Shown here: piece by piece, positions 1 to 7,472 of the stretch
Layout: every line of letters starts with the position of its first letter
Numbering within the stretch: position 1 is the first letter of the stretch
Assembly (NCBI RefSeq): GCF_052103615.1
Contig: NZ_JBQEKA010000064.1
Span: 1-17,256, forward strand
Source of the DNA: Kerstersia sp052103615
GTDB taxonomy: Bacteria; Pseudomonadota; Gammaproteobacteria; Burkholderiales; Burkholderiaceae_B
DNA length: 17,256 bases
Reading direction: 5' to 3'
Notes under the pieces: generated by a model
The model's input: the letters and a program-made list of their open reading frames with translations, nothing else
Told to the model about the DNA's origin: nothing
The model's database searches: none
Program-made: the position numbers and the translations under genes

Positions 1-100
1 GTAATTTGCAACCCGGCCGGGATGGGCCCCCGGGGTCAAGCAGAACCCATAATAGCCGCGCCCGGCCGTTTGGCGCCCCGCGCGGGGTCCCCAACCCGGG

Positions 101-125
101 GCGGCGGCATATGCCTTGCCGCCGC
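101..125 (-). terminator. GC-rich hairpin after the RND pump gene
   Basis: A perfect 9-bp inverted repeat (gcggcggca / tgccgccgc) with a 7-nt loop begins 14 nt beyond the pump stop codon. It could end transcription or protect the 3' end of the efflux operon mRNA. No T tract follows on the minus strand, so a classical intrinsic terminator is not shown. The remaining bases 1-100 contain only short GC palindromes (for example ccccgcgcgggg at 76-87) and no recognisable gene. Confidence 0.35.
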
Positions 126-139
126 TCCGGCAGCGAGCC

Positions 140-3100
140 TCAGGCCGCGGGGCCGGGCGCGGGCGCGGCGGCGGCTGGCGCGGCTTCGTCGCGGCGCACG
201 CGGAACCAGGCCGCATACAGCGCGGGCACGAAGAACAAGGTCAGCACGGTGGCCACGGCCAGGCCGCCCATGATAGAAATGGCCATGGGGCGCCACAGGA
301 CGGACAGCGTCAGCGGCACCATGGCCAGGATGGCGGCCAGCGCCGTCAGTACAACGGGGCGGGTGCGGCGCATGGTGGCATGAATGATGGCATCCCAGCG
401 CGGGTCGCCAGCGGCGATGTCACGGTCTATCTGATCGACCAGAATGACGGAGTTGCGCATGATCATCCCGGCCAGGGCGATGACGCCCAGGGTGGCGACA
501 AAGCCGAAAGGAACCTGGGTGACCAGCAGGCCGAGGCTGACGCCCATCATGCCTAGCGGGGCGGTCAGCAACACCATGAACATGCGGCTGAAGCTTTGCA
601 GCTGGATCATCAGGAACATGGCCCAGAGCAGCAGCATGAGCGGCAGTACCAGTGCGATGGCGCCATTGGCCTTGGCGCTTTCTTCCATGGATCCGCCGGT
701 ATCTATGGCATAGCCGACCGGCAGGCTGGCGCGCAATGGCGCCAGCATGGGTTCAATCTCGGCCGATACGTCCGGCGCCTGCGCATCTATGACATCGGCG
801 CGTACGGCGAGCGTGGGCAGGCGGTCGCGCAGCCAGAGGCCGCCTTCTTCGAGCTCGGGCTGCAAGCGGGCGACTTGTCCCAGGGGGACGGCTGCGCCCG
901 CCGCGGTGCGCAGCGTGATTTCATCCAGCCGGGCGGCATCCAGCCTTTCTTCAGGGACGGCGCGCGCCACCACATCTATCAATTCGTCGCCTTTGCGCAC
1001 CTGCGTGACGGTGTAGCCGCTCAGCATGGTTTGCAGCGTCCGGGCAATGGCTTCCGTGCTTAGCCCCAATGCCTGCGCCCTGTCCTGATCGACGACCAGG
1101 CGGACAGCCTTGGTGCGTTCGTTCCAGGTCAGGTTGACATCACGGATATGCGGGTGCTGGCGCATGATGTCCCGCACCTGGTAGGCAATGCCGCGCACGG
1201 TGTCCGGGTCGCTGCCGCGCACGCGGAACTGGACCGGATAGCCGACTGGCGGGCCCAGTTCCAGCAGATAGACACGCGTGCGGATGTGCGCGAAGTGTTG
1301 CTGCAATTGCTGGCGCAGGCTGGCGGCCAGCGCCGGGGTATCGTCAATGTCCTTGGGATAGACAATCAGCTGCGCATAGTTCAGTTTGGGCAGTTCCGGT
1401 TCCAGCGCCAGGTAAAAGCGCGGGGCGCCGCCGCCGACGTAGGCGGTGTAATGGCCGACGCGCTCATCCTGGCCAAGCAGCTTTTCGACGGCCAGCGTTT
1501 CGTTCAGCGTGGCGGCGTAGCTGGCGCCTTCTTCCAGATGCACGTCGATCAGGATTTCTTCGCGCGGCGAATCCGGGAAAAACTGTTTGGGCACCAGCGT
1601 GAAGGCGGCGACCGACGCGATGAAGGCCAGGGCGGTGAAAATCAGCACGGCTTTGCGATGCGTCACGCACCAGTCGATATGGGACGCGAACCAGCGGCGC
1701 ATGCGCTGGCGCGCCGGGCTTTCCGGTTTGCCATGGCTGCCGGGGCCAGGCATATCGGGCAGCAGCCTGGCGCCCAGATACGGGGTGAAGAGGACGGCGA
1801 CCAGCCAGGAGACAATCAGCGAAATGCCGACTACCCAGAAGATGGATTGCGTGAATTCGCTGGTTGATGAGCGGGCGAAGCCGACCGGCACAAAACCGGC
1901 AACCGTAATCAGGGTGCCAGTCAGCATGGGGAAGGCGGTGGAAGTCCAGGCAAAGGACGCGGCGCGGAAGCGGTCCCAGCCCTGTTCCATTTTCACCAGC
2001 ATCATTTCCACGGCAATGATGGCGTCGTCCACCAGCAGGCCCAGCGCGATGATGAGCGCGCCCAGCGAAACGCGGTGCAGGTGTATGCCCATGCGCCACA
2101 TGATGAAAAAGGTAATGCCCAGGACCAGCGGCACCGACAGGGCGACAACAATGCCGGTGCGCAGCCCCAGGGCCATCAGGCTGACGGCCAGCACAATGGC
2201 CAGCGCCAGCAGGAAGTGGCCCAGGAATTCATTGATGGAGTGGTCCACCAGCGTGGGCTGGTCAACGATTTTCTCGATATGGATGCCGGCGGGCAACTGG
2301 CGCTGGAAGGCTGCCATGGTGTCTTGCAACTGCTGGCCCAGGCGCAGAATATCCCCGCCTTCCACCATGGAAACCGCCAGGCCCGTAACGCGTTCGCCGT
2401 CGCGCCGCATGGAGGATTCCGGCGGGTCAATGAAGCCGCGCGTGACGGTTGCGATATCGCCCAGGCGGAATGTGCGGCCATTGGCGGAAACCGGCGTGTT
2501 TTCGATATCTTCAAGGCGATGGATGGCGCCATCCACGCGCGCGGCAATCCGGGCGCGCGGGCCTTCGACGGTGCCGGCGGGCATGACGATATTGCGCTGG
2601 GCCAGGCTGTGCAGCACCTGATCTGGCGACAGGCCGAGCTGCGCCAGGCGGGCGTGGCTGAATTCCAGGTAGAAGCGCTGGTCCTGGACGCCCAGCAGGG
2701 CAACCTTGGAAACATCGGGCAGCGCCAGCACATGTTCGCGTGCGGCCAGCAGGACTTGCTTCATATCGGCATCGTCGAAACCGTCGGCATGGAAGGCGTA
2801 GAAGGTATCGCCGAAGTCGTCGTTGAAGAAGGGGCCGATGACGCCTTCCGGCAAGGTATAGCGCATATCGCCAACCCGTTTCCGCGCCTGATACCAGCTT
2901 TCGTGGATGGCGGCTTTGCCTGCCCAATCCTTCAAGACCAGAAACATTGTGGCGCGGCCGGGGCGGACGTAGCTGTTGACGTATTCGTAATAGGGCACTT
3001 CTTGCAGGGTGCGCTGGATTTTCTCGACGACCTGCTTCTGCATTTCTTCAGTCGTGGCGCCTGGCCAGGCAACGTCCAGGGTCATGACCATAATGGTCAT

Positions 3101-3226
3101 TTCTGGGTCTTCGGAGCGCCCCAGCTGAAAATAGGCCTGCACGCCCAGCGCCAGTGACATCAGCATGGCGAATAGCACCAGGGCGCCGTGCCGCAGGCCC
3201 CAGGCGGAAAGATTGAAGCGGCTCAT
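140..3226 (-). CDS. RND multidrug efflux pump, inner-membrane permease (HAE1/AcrB superfamily)
   Basis: This is a proton-driven inner-membrane pump that would export drugs, dyes or other amphiphiles through a tripartite complex. Its 1028 residues match the family length. The layout is canonical: TM1 near 10-33, a large periplasmic loop to about 330, TM2-6 at about 335-490, a second loop at about 550-850, and TM8-12 at 855-1008. TM4 carries the Asp-Asp proton-relay pair (D400-D401 in LGLLVDDAIIAVE), which marks the drug-efflux branch rather than the metal branch. In TM10 the usual relay Lys is replaced by Arg (R924, in MRNSVILVDQ). The tail after TM12 is short and Ala/Pro-rich. The start ATG overlaps the adaptor stop (ATGA, 3223-3226) and lacks its own Shine-Dalgarno sequence, so translation is probably coupled. 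The substrate cannot be told from sequence. Confidence 0.95.
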   Translation of the reverse strand: MSRFNLSAWGLRHGALVLFAMLMSLALGVQAYFQLGRSEDPEMTIMVMTLDVAWPGATTEEMQKQVVEKIQRTLQEVPYYEYVNSYVRPGRATMFLVLKDWAGKAAIHESWYQARKRVGDMRYTLPEGVIGPFFNDDFGDTFYAFHADGFDDADMKQVLLAAREHVLALPDVSKVALLGVQDQRFYLEFSHARLAQLGLSPDQVLHSLAQRNIVMPAGTVEGPRARIAARVDGAIHRLEDIENTPVSANGRTFRLGDIATVTRGFIDPPESSMRRDGERVTGLAVSMVEGGDILRLGQQLQDTMAAFQRQLPAGIHIEKIVDQPTLVDHSINEFLGHFLLALAIVLAVSLMALGLRTGIVVALSVPLVLGITFFIMWRMGIHLHRVSLGALIIALGLLVDDAIIAVEMMLVKMEQGWDRFRAASFAWTSTAFPMLTGTLITVAGFVPVGFARSSTSEFTQSIFWVVGISLIVSWLVAVLFTPYLGARLLPDMPGPGSHGKPESPARQRMRRWFASHIDWCVTHRKAVLIFTALAFIASVAAFTLVPKQFFPDSPREEILIDVHLEEGASYAATLNETLAVEKLLGQDERVGHYTAYVGGGAPRFYLALEPELPKLNYAQLIVYPKDIDDTPALAASLRQQLQQHFAHIRTRVYLLELGPPVGYPVQFRVRGSDPDTVRGIAYQVRDIMRQHPHIRDVNLTWNERTKAVRLVVDQDRAQALGLSTEAIARTLQTMLSGYTVTQVRKGDELIDVVARAVPEERLDAARLDEITLRTAAGAAVPLGQVARLQPELEEGGLWLRDRLPTLAVRADVIDAQAPDVSAEIEPMLAPLRASLPVGYAIDTGGSMEESAKANGAIALVLPLMLLLWAMFLMIQLQSFSRMFMVLLTAPLGMMGVSLGLLVTQVPFGFVATLGVIALAGMIMRNSVILVDQIDRDIAAGDPRWDAIIHATMRRTRPVVLTALAAILAMVPLTLSVLWRPMAISIMGGLAVATVLTLFFVPALYAAWFRVRRDEAAPAAAAPAPGPAA

Positions 3227-4377
3227 GGCAGGCGGCCGTCCCAGGGAACAACCGTCTGGCCTGCGTCCAGGCGGTGCACGCCGGCGGTTACCACGCGTTC
3301 GCCGGCAGCCAGTCCGTCTATGACGGTGAAATGATCGGTGCCCAGGCGGCCGATCGTGACCGGGCGCAGCGTCAGGTGCTCGGCATCAGGCGGCAACACC
3401 CAGACGGCAGGCGCGCCCTCATGCTGCAAAAGCGCTGACAAAGGCAAGGCCCAGGCCGCAGCGTGGTCACCCGCCTGGCGGGGCAGGGTAACGGTCGTGC
3501 TCATGCCGAGGCGGGCATGGCGGTCCAGCCCGGGCACGGTCAGGCGGATGCGGAAGGTGCGGGTGACAGGGTCAGCTGCAGGGGCCACTTCGCGCACCGT
3601 GGCGGGAAAAGACTGTCCGGGCTGTTCGAGCAGCGCCACCTGGGCGGCGGTGCTGGGAGCAATACGCGTGACCAGATGCTCAGGCACATCGGCCTGCACT
3701 TCCTGTTCACCGGCGTAGGCCAGTGAAACCACCGGCGCGCCGGCAGCAATGACTTGTCCGGGTTCGGCCCAGATGGCAGTGATGATGCCGTCATGCGGCG
3801 CGCGCAGCGTGGCATCGGCCAGGTCGGTACGGGCACGTTCAAGCTGGCTGGCGGCGGCGCGAAGCTGGGCTGCTGCTGTTGCCTGGGCGGTCTCCATACG
3901 CTCGAAATCGGCTTTGGCGAGCGCGCCGCGCGCGACCAGTGTTTGATTGCGCGTCACATCGCTGCGGGCCTGCGCGGCCGCGCTGCGTGCTTGCGTCAGC
4001 TGGGCTTCGGCGGACTGGACGGCCAGTTGCAAGGGAACGGGATCCAGGGTGGCCAGCAGCGTTCCGGCCTTGACCTGGTCGCCCCTATCTGCCGGGCGTG
4101 CCGACAGGCGGCCGCTGACGCGCAGGCCCAGCTGGCTTTCGGTGCGCGCCGCGACGGTGCCGGGCAAGGCAATGACATTGTCTGGTGCCGTGCTGCCCAC
4201 GGTTTCCAGGCGCACCGGGATGGCGCCGGGGGCGGGGGGAGCGGCGCGCTCGCAGGCGCTCAGCAGGCTGGCGCCAAGCAGGGCCAGTAACAAAAGGGGC
4301 AGGAACGGCCGCGAGGGGCGGCGGGCGGCTGGGCAAAATTGCGGCATGGCGTTTGGCAAGGAGACCTTGAATGTCAT
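3223..4377 (-). CDS. RND efflux periplasmic adaptor (membrane fusion lipoprotein)
   Basis: This is the HlyD/AcrA-type adaptor linking the downstream pump to an outer-membrane channel. The N-terminus has an Arg-rich segment, a Leu-rich core and a lipobox (LLSAC, Cys42), so it should be a lipidated periplasmic protein. Then come the split barrel-sandwich (lipoyl) halves at about 75-115 and 190-220, an Ala/Gln-rich alpha-hairpin at about 115-190, a beta-barrel at about 225-300 and a membrane-proximal domain to residue 384. With the ATG at 4377, 41 residues precede the Cys, which is long. The in-frame ATG at 4347 would leave 31, more typical of a lipoprotein signal. Neither ATG has a good Shine-Dalgarno, so the start is uncertain. 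The gene leads a two-gene operon with the pump. No outer-membrane factor gene is seen, so a TolC-like channel elsewhere is likely. Confidence 0.93.
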   Translation of the reverse strand: MTFKVSLPNAMPQFCPAARRPSRPFLPLLLLALLGASLLSACERAAPPAPGAIPVRLETVGSTAPDNVIALPGTVAARTESQLGLRVSGRLSARPADRGDQVKAGTLLATLDPVPLQLAVQSAEAQLTQARSAAAQARSDVTRNQTLVARGALAKADFERMETAQATAAAQLRAAASQLERARTDLADATLRAPHDGIITAIWAEPGQVIAAGAPVVSLAYAGEQEVQADVPEHLVTRIAPSTAAQVALLEQPGQSFPATVREVAPAADPVTRTFRIRLTVPGLDRHARLGMSTTVTLPRQAGDHAAAWALPLSALLQHEGAPAVWVLPPDAEHLTLRPVTIGRLGTDHFTVIDGLAAGERVVTAGVHRLDAGQTVVPWDGRLP

Positions 4378-4404
4378 TTCCAGAACCCGGGAGCGGTCGC
4401 TTGC

Positions 4405-4413
4405 ATTATGCCA
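4405..4413 (-). promoter_or_regulatory. Candidate extended -10 promoter of the efflux operon
   Basis: Read on the minus strand, this is TGGCATAAT, an extended -10 match (TGn plus five of six TATAAT positions). Transcription would begin about 20 nt before the adaptor ATG at 4377. No convincing -35 hexamer was found, as can occur at extended -10 promoters. The 217-bp region 4378-4594 separates two divergent units, so it must also carry the cyclase promoter, which I could not locate. Confidence 0.35.
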
Positions 4414-4583
4414 GCGCTGTTTCCAAAGGGCGCCAAATAGGGTTGATTCTTGTTCCTTGCTGTTTCAGGACGCCAGCAGCGCTCAGGCCGCCAGCGAAGT
4501 CCAGCCAAGGGTCTTCTGGTCTTTTTTTCCTGTTCGGCTTCCTGATTTGTTCGCTTCCGTGCCAGAATATTGACACATGAAGC

Positions 4584-4587
4584 AAGG
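4584..4587 (+). promoter_or_regulatory. Ribosome binding site deciding the cyclase start
   Basis: AAGG ends 7 nt before the ATG at 4595. The in-frame ATG at 4577 has no purine-rich sequence upstream, so 4595 is the better start. Confidence 0.5.
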
Positions 4588-4594
4588 TTTTGAA

Positions 4595-5986
4595 ATGTTA
4601 AGAAAAAATACCTCGCCCGAGGAGTGGATGGCAGACTGGCGTCATATTTGCGGTCGGTACAGCGAAGACGTCTGGCGCTTGGTGCAAGCCCTGGTGCAAG
4701 AGCAGAAGGCTGAACTGGCGTCCCGGTTTTACGAGCAAATGATGCAGGATTCGGCCGCGTCGTTTTTTCTATCGGCGCAATTGGTGCAGAGCCGTTTGCA
4801 TCCTGCCCTGCAGTCCTGGCTGGAAGGGGTATTCTCCGTTGCCTTGACGCAGGATTACGAGGGCACGGTTGCCTATCAGAAACGGGTGGGGGGCGTGCAT
4901 GCGCGCATCGGTATTCCGACGCATCTGGTCATGCGGGGCGCGCGCGCGCTCAATGAGGCGATTTTCATTCAGTTGCAGACGGCCGACCCGGCCTTGCGCA
5001 CGGAGGCCGTGACCTATGTCGCGGAGCTGACGTCCCTGGCCATGGAGGTCATGTGCCAGGCCTATGCGGTATCGCATGACCGTAATTCGCGAGCCGAAGA
5101 AGCCTACCGTCTCTTTGCCATTTCCCAGGATATTGGGACGGAGCGGGAAAAGCAGCGCGCAGCGCTGCTGGGCTGGGAAAACCAATTCATGTACGAAGTG
5201 GCGGTGAACCAGGCGCGCGCCAATCTGCCGCTGCTGGGCAAGTCGGAATTCGGGCTTTGGTTTACTCACAAGGCCGCGCATGCGTTCGAGGGCAGCTCGG
5301 ATGTGGCGGCCATCCTGACGGAAATCGAACGGGTGGATATTGCGGCCGCGCAATTGGGCGCGCAGCCTCCGGAGGCCGATGGCAAGGGAGGCGGGCAGGT
5401 AGATGTTCTGCGGCGTATCCGGGACCATTGCCGGACGGTGGGGTTTTTGCTGGAGGGTTTGTTCCAGCAAGCAGGCTATCTGGAGTCGGGGCGCGATGTG
5501 CTGACGCGCCTGCTGAACCGCAAGTATCTCCAGGTCATCATGAATCGCGAAATCGAGTTTGCGCGCACCAACGGCGGCGGGCTGGCGGTATTGATGGTGG
5601 ACATAGACCATTTCAAGCGCATCAACGATGAACATGGCCACGATGGCGGAGATGCGGCGCTGCGCCATGTCGGCCTCTTTATGTCCCAGGCCGTGCGCAG
5701 CAGCGATTATCTGTTCCGCCTGGGAGGAGAGGAGTTTCTGGTTGTCCTGGTGGATGTCGAGCCGCAAACCGCCATGCTGGTCGCCGAAAACCTGAGGCGC
5801 CGGGCCGAAAATGAACGCATTCCGCTGGGGCAGAATATCCATCTGCATATGACGCTCAGCATAGGCGTCGCCCTATATACGGGGCACCCGGACTATCTGT
5901 TGCTGCTCAAGGCAGCCGATCAGGCTTTGTATCGTGCCAAGAATCTGGGCCGCAACCGGGTGGAGTTGAGCCAGGGGGTAGCGTAG
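4595..5986 (+). CDS. dosC: Globin-coupled haem-sensor diguanylate cyclase (DosC/BpeGReg type)
   Basis: This cytosolic enzyme would make cyclic di-GMP from two GTP under control of O2 or another gas bound to haem. Numbering below is from the upstream ATG at 4577; subtract 6 for the preferred start. Residues about 20-165 form a sensor globin. The proximal haem ligand is probably His108 in GGVHARIGIP, and Tyr52 (SRFYEQ) is a candidate distal residue. A middle helical domain (about 170-300, with FGLWFTHKAAHAF) also resembles E. coli DosC. The GGDEF domain (about 305-465) has an active GGEEF site (383-387) and an RxxD product-inhibition site (RSSD, 374-377) five residues upstream. The segment GHPDYLLLLKAADQALY is conserved too. 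At 463 residues from the preferred start it is close to BpeGReg and DosC as I recall them. The gene is divergent from an RND operon. The dosC symbol reflects domain architecture and recalled similarity, not proven orthology. Confidence 0.93.
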   Translation: MLRKNTSPEEWMADWRHICGRYSEDVWRLVQALVQEQKAELASRFYEQMMQDSAASFFLSAQLVQSRLHPALQSWLEGVFSVALTQDYEGTVAYQKRVGGVHARIGIPTHLVMRGARALNEAIFIQLQTADPALRTEAVTYVAELTSLAMEVMCQAYAVSHDRNSRAEEAYRLFAISQDIGTEREKQRAALLGWENQFMYEVAVNQARANLPLLGKSEFGLWFTHKAAHAFEGSSDVAAILTEIERVDIAAAQLGAQPPEADGKGGGQVDVLRRIRDHCRTVGFLLEGLFQQAGYLESGRDVLTRLLNRKYLQVIMNREIEFARTNGGGLAVLMVDIDHFKRINDEHGHDGGDAALRHVGLFMSQAVRSSDYLFRLGGEEFLVVLVDVEPQTAMLVAENLRRRAENERIPLGQNIHLHMTLSIGVALYTGHPDYLLLLKAADQALYRAKNLGRNRVELSQGVA

Positions 5987-5995
5987 AGTAGCGGA

Positions 5996-6030
5996 CGTGC
6001 ATGACCGGCGGCAGCCGCTGGTCATGCGCG
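5996..6030 (+). terminator. Strong hairpin after the cyclase gene
   Basis: A near-perfect inverted repeat lies 10 nt past the cyclase stop. Its core arms are gcatgacc and ggtcatgc, continued inward by ggcgg / ccgct. The stem is about 16 bp with two G-T wobbles and a 3-nt loop. It is followed by GC-rich sequence, not a T run, so it may be a Rho-assisted terminator or mRNA-stabilising stem. It separates the cyclase from the MFS gene and favours separate expression, but does not prove it. Confidence 0.5.
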
Positions 6031-6085
6031 CCGGCATGGGGTCGGCGTTTGCCTGGCCTGAGAGAGTGCCGGGCGGGTTCAAGAA

Positions 6086-6092
6086 AAGGGGA
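6086..6092 (+). promoter_or_regulatory. Ribosome binding site deciding the GTG start of the MFS gene
   Basis: AAGGGGA lies 4 nt before the GTG at 6097. The upstream in-frame ATG at 6001 falls inside the cyclase hairpin and would add 32 Arg/Gly-rich residues unlike an MFS N-terminus. Confidence 0.65.
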
Positions 6093-6096
6093 ATCC

Positions 6097-7332
6097 GTGT
6101 CTGAGGAGAAGTTGCGCGCGCAGCCTGCGCAGGCGCCCGCCGCTGGCAGTCCGCTCGTGCTGTCGAATCGCATCCTGCTGTTAATGGCGCTGGCCTGTGG
6201 CCTGTGCGCGGGAGCGAATTATTTCAATCAGCCGTTGTTGAATTCCATCGCCCAGGCATTTGGCGTGCCCGAATCCCGGTCGTCCATGACGGTGACCATC
6301 GCCCAGGTTTCTTACGGTTTGGGGCTGTTGCTGCTGGTGCCGCTGGGCGACATGCTGGCACGCCGCCGTCTGGCGGTGGTCATGATGATGCTGGCCGCGG
6401 CGGGCTTGTTCCTCAGCGGTTTCTCCGCGAGTTTCAGCTGGCTGCTCGTCGGGACGCTGATGACAGGGCTGTTTTCCGTGGCGGCCCAGGTGCTGGTGCC
6501 TATGGCGGCCGCGCTGGCGGCCCCGGGTGCCAGCGGCCGGGCGGTTGGGCTGGTGATGAGCGGGCTGCTGATGGGCATCCTGTTGGCACGCAGCGTGGCC
6601 GGCGTGCTGTCGGAAATCGGGGGCTGGCAATTGGTTTACCGCGTTGGCGGCGTCGCGATGCTGCTGGTGGCCTTGGCCTTGTGGCGCTCCTTGCCTGATG
6701 TGCCGGCGACGGCGGCGCGCACCGGCTATCTGAGCACTTTGCGGTCGCTGGGAGGATTGCTGGCGCGCTTGCCCCGCCTGCGTAGCTCTGCGTTGATGGG
6801 CGGCATTTCCTTTGGCTCGGTCAGCGTGCTGTTTTCTACCATGGCCTTGCTGCTGGCCGGGCCCGCGCATGGTTTGTCAGATATGGCGATCGGCCTGGTC
6901 GGGCTGGCCGGTGTGGCCGGCGCTTTGATGGCCAATGTGGCAGGCCGGCTGGCAGATCGGGGCTGGGGCCTGATGACCATGCGGACGTCTGGCGTCTTGC
7001 TGGTCGCAGGCTGGGGGATGCTGTGGCTGGGGCGGGATTCGCTGGCCTGGTTCCTGGCGGGAATCCTGATGATAGATCTGGCGCTGCAAGGCATTCATAT
7101 CAGTAACCAGCATGTGATCTACCGGCTGCTGCCGGATGCGCGCTCGCGTATCAATGCCGTCTATATGACCTGCTATTTTGGCGGCGCGGCGCTGGGCTCG
7201 GCCTTGGGCTCCATGGCCTGGCAGTATGGCGGCTGGCAGTCAGTCTGCCTGATGGGGGCCGGGCTGGGCTGCCTGAACTTCTACGCCTTGTGGCTGGATG
7301 GGCGCTACGCCAAGCGCGTGGCGCTTGCCTGA
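6097..7332 (+). CDS. Major facilitator superfamily transporter (12-helix permease)
   Basis: This is an inner-membrane secondary transporter of 411 residues, a normal MFS length. After a soluble tail of about 23 residues there are roughly 12 hydrophobic segments, with a loop between helices 6 and 7 near 200-225 (DVPATAARTGYLSTLRS). The first helix ends in GANYFNQPLL, and the loop 2-3 motif-A equivalent is PLGDMLARRRLAVV (82-95). These are signatures of a group of AraJ-like efflux permeases, often annotated simply as MFS transporters. The GTG start at 6097 is chosen for its AAGGGGA site and family-like N-terminus. It is encoded downstream of the cyclase on the same strand but behind a strong hairpin, so co-transcription is doubtful. 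No local regulator is adjacent. The substrate is unknown; export is more likely than uptake from family resemblance. Confidence 0.9.
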   Translation: MSEEKLRAQPAQAPAAGSPLVLSNRILLLMALACGLCAGANYFNQPLLNSIAQAFGVPESRSSMTVTIAQVSYGLGLLLLVPLGDMLARRRLAVVMMMLAAAGLFLSGFSASFSWLLVGTLMTGLFSVAAQVLVPMAAALAAPGASGRAVGLVMSGLLMGILLARSVAGVLSEIGGWQLVYRVGGVAMLLVALALWRSLPDVPATAARTGYLSTLRSLGGLLARLPRLRSSALMGGISFGSVSVLFSTMALLLAGPAHGLSDMAIGLVGLAGVAGALMANVAGRLADRGWGLMTMRTSGVLLVAGWGMLWLGRDSLAWFLAGILMIDLALQGIHISNQHVIYRLLPDARSRINAVYMTCYFGGAALGSALGSMAWQYGGWQSVCLMGAGLGCLNFYALWLDGRYAKRVALA

Positions 7333-7364
7333 GCGCGAGACACGAGTTCGAGACCTGCGCGCGA

Positions 7365-7392
7365 GACCTGAGCGGGATGACCTGAGCGGGAT
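7365..7392 (+). repeat. 14-bp tandem duplication
   Basis: The 14-bp unit gacctgagcgggat occurs twice head to tail, followed by a partial third copy (gacc). It sits just after the MFS stop codon in the gap between convergent genes. It most likely arose by replication slippage, and no function is indicated. Confidence 0.8.
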
Positions 7393-7431
7393 GACCAGGG
7401 CCGGATCAGGGCGGGCTGCCCGTAAGGGAGC

Positions 7432-7457
7432 GGCGCCGCTGGCCCGGCAGCGGCGCC
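7432..7457. terminator. Hairpin between convergent MFS and Bcr/CflA genes
   Basis: A perfect 10-bp stem (ggcgccgctg / cagcggcgcc) with a 6-nt loop lies 99 nt after the plus-strand MFS stop and 15 nt after the minus-strand exporter stop. Its placement suits a shared, bidirectional transcription end. Neither side has a T tract, so efficiency is unknown. Confidence 0.5.
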
Positions 7458-7472
7458 AGGCCGAGGCCGGTT

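Noticed and set aside
2075..3157. Long plus-strand frames opposite the RND pump gene
   Set aside because: These are antisense shadows; the translations are Gln/Gly/His-rich and lack homology-like features, while the pump frame is complete.
4769..5848. A 359-codon minus-strand frame opposite the diguanylate cyclase
   Set aside because: It mirrors the codons of the cyclase; no motif or start signal supports it.
7365..7392. Phage or integrative-element attachment site
   Set aside because: No integrase, tRNA or second distant copy is present; a tandem slippage duplication explains it.
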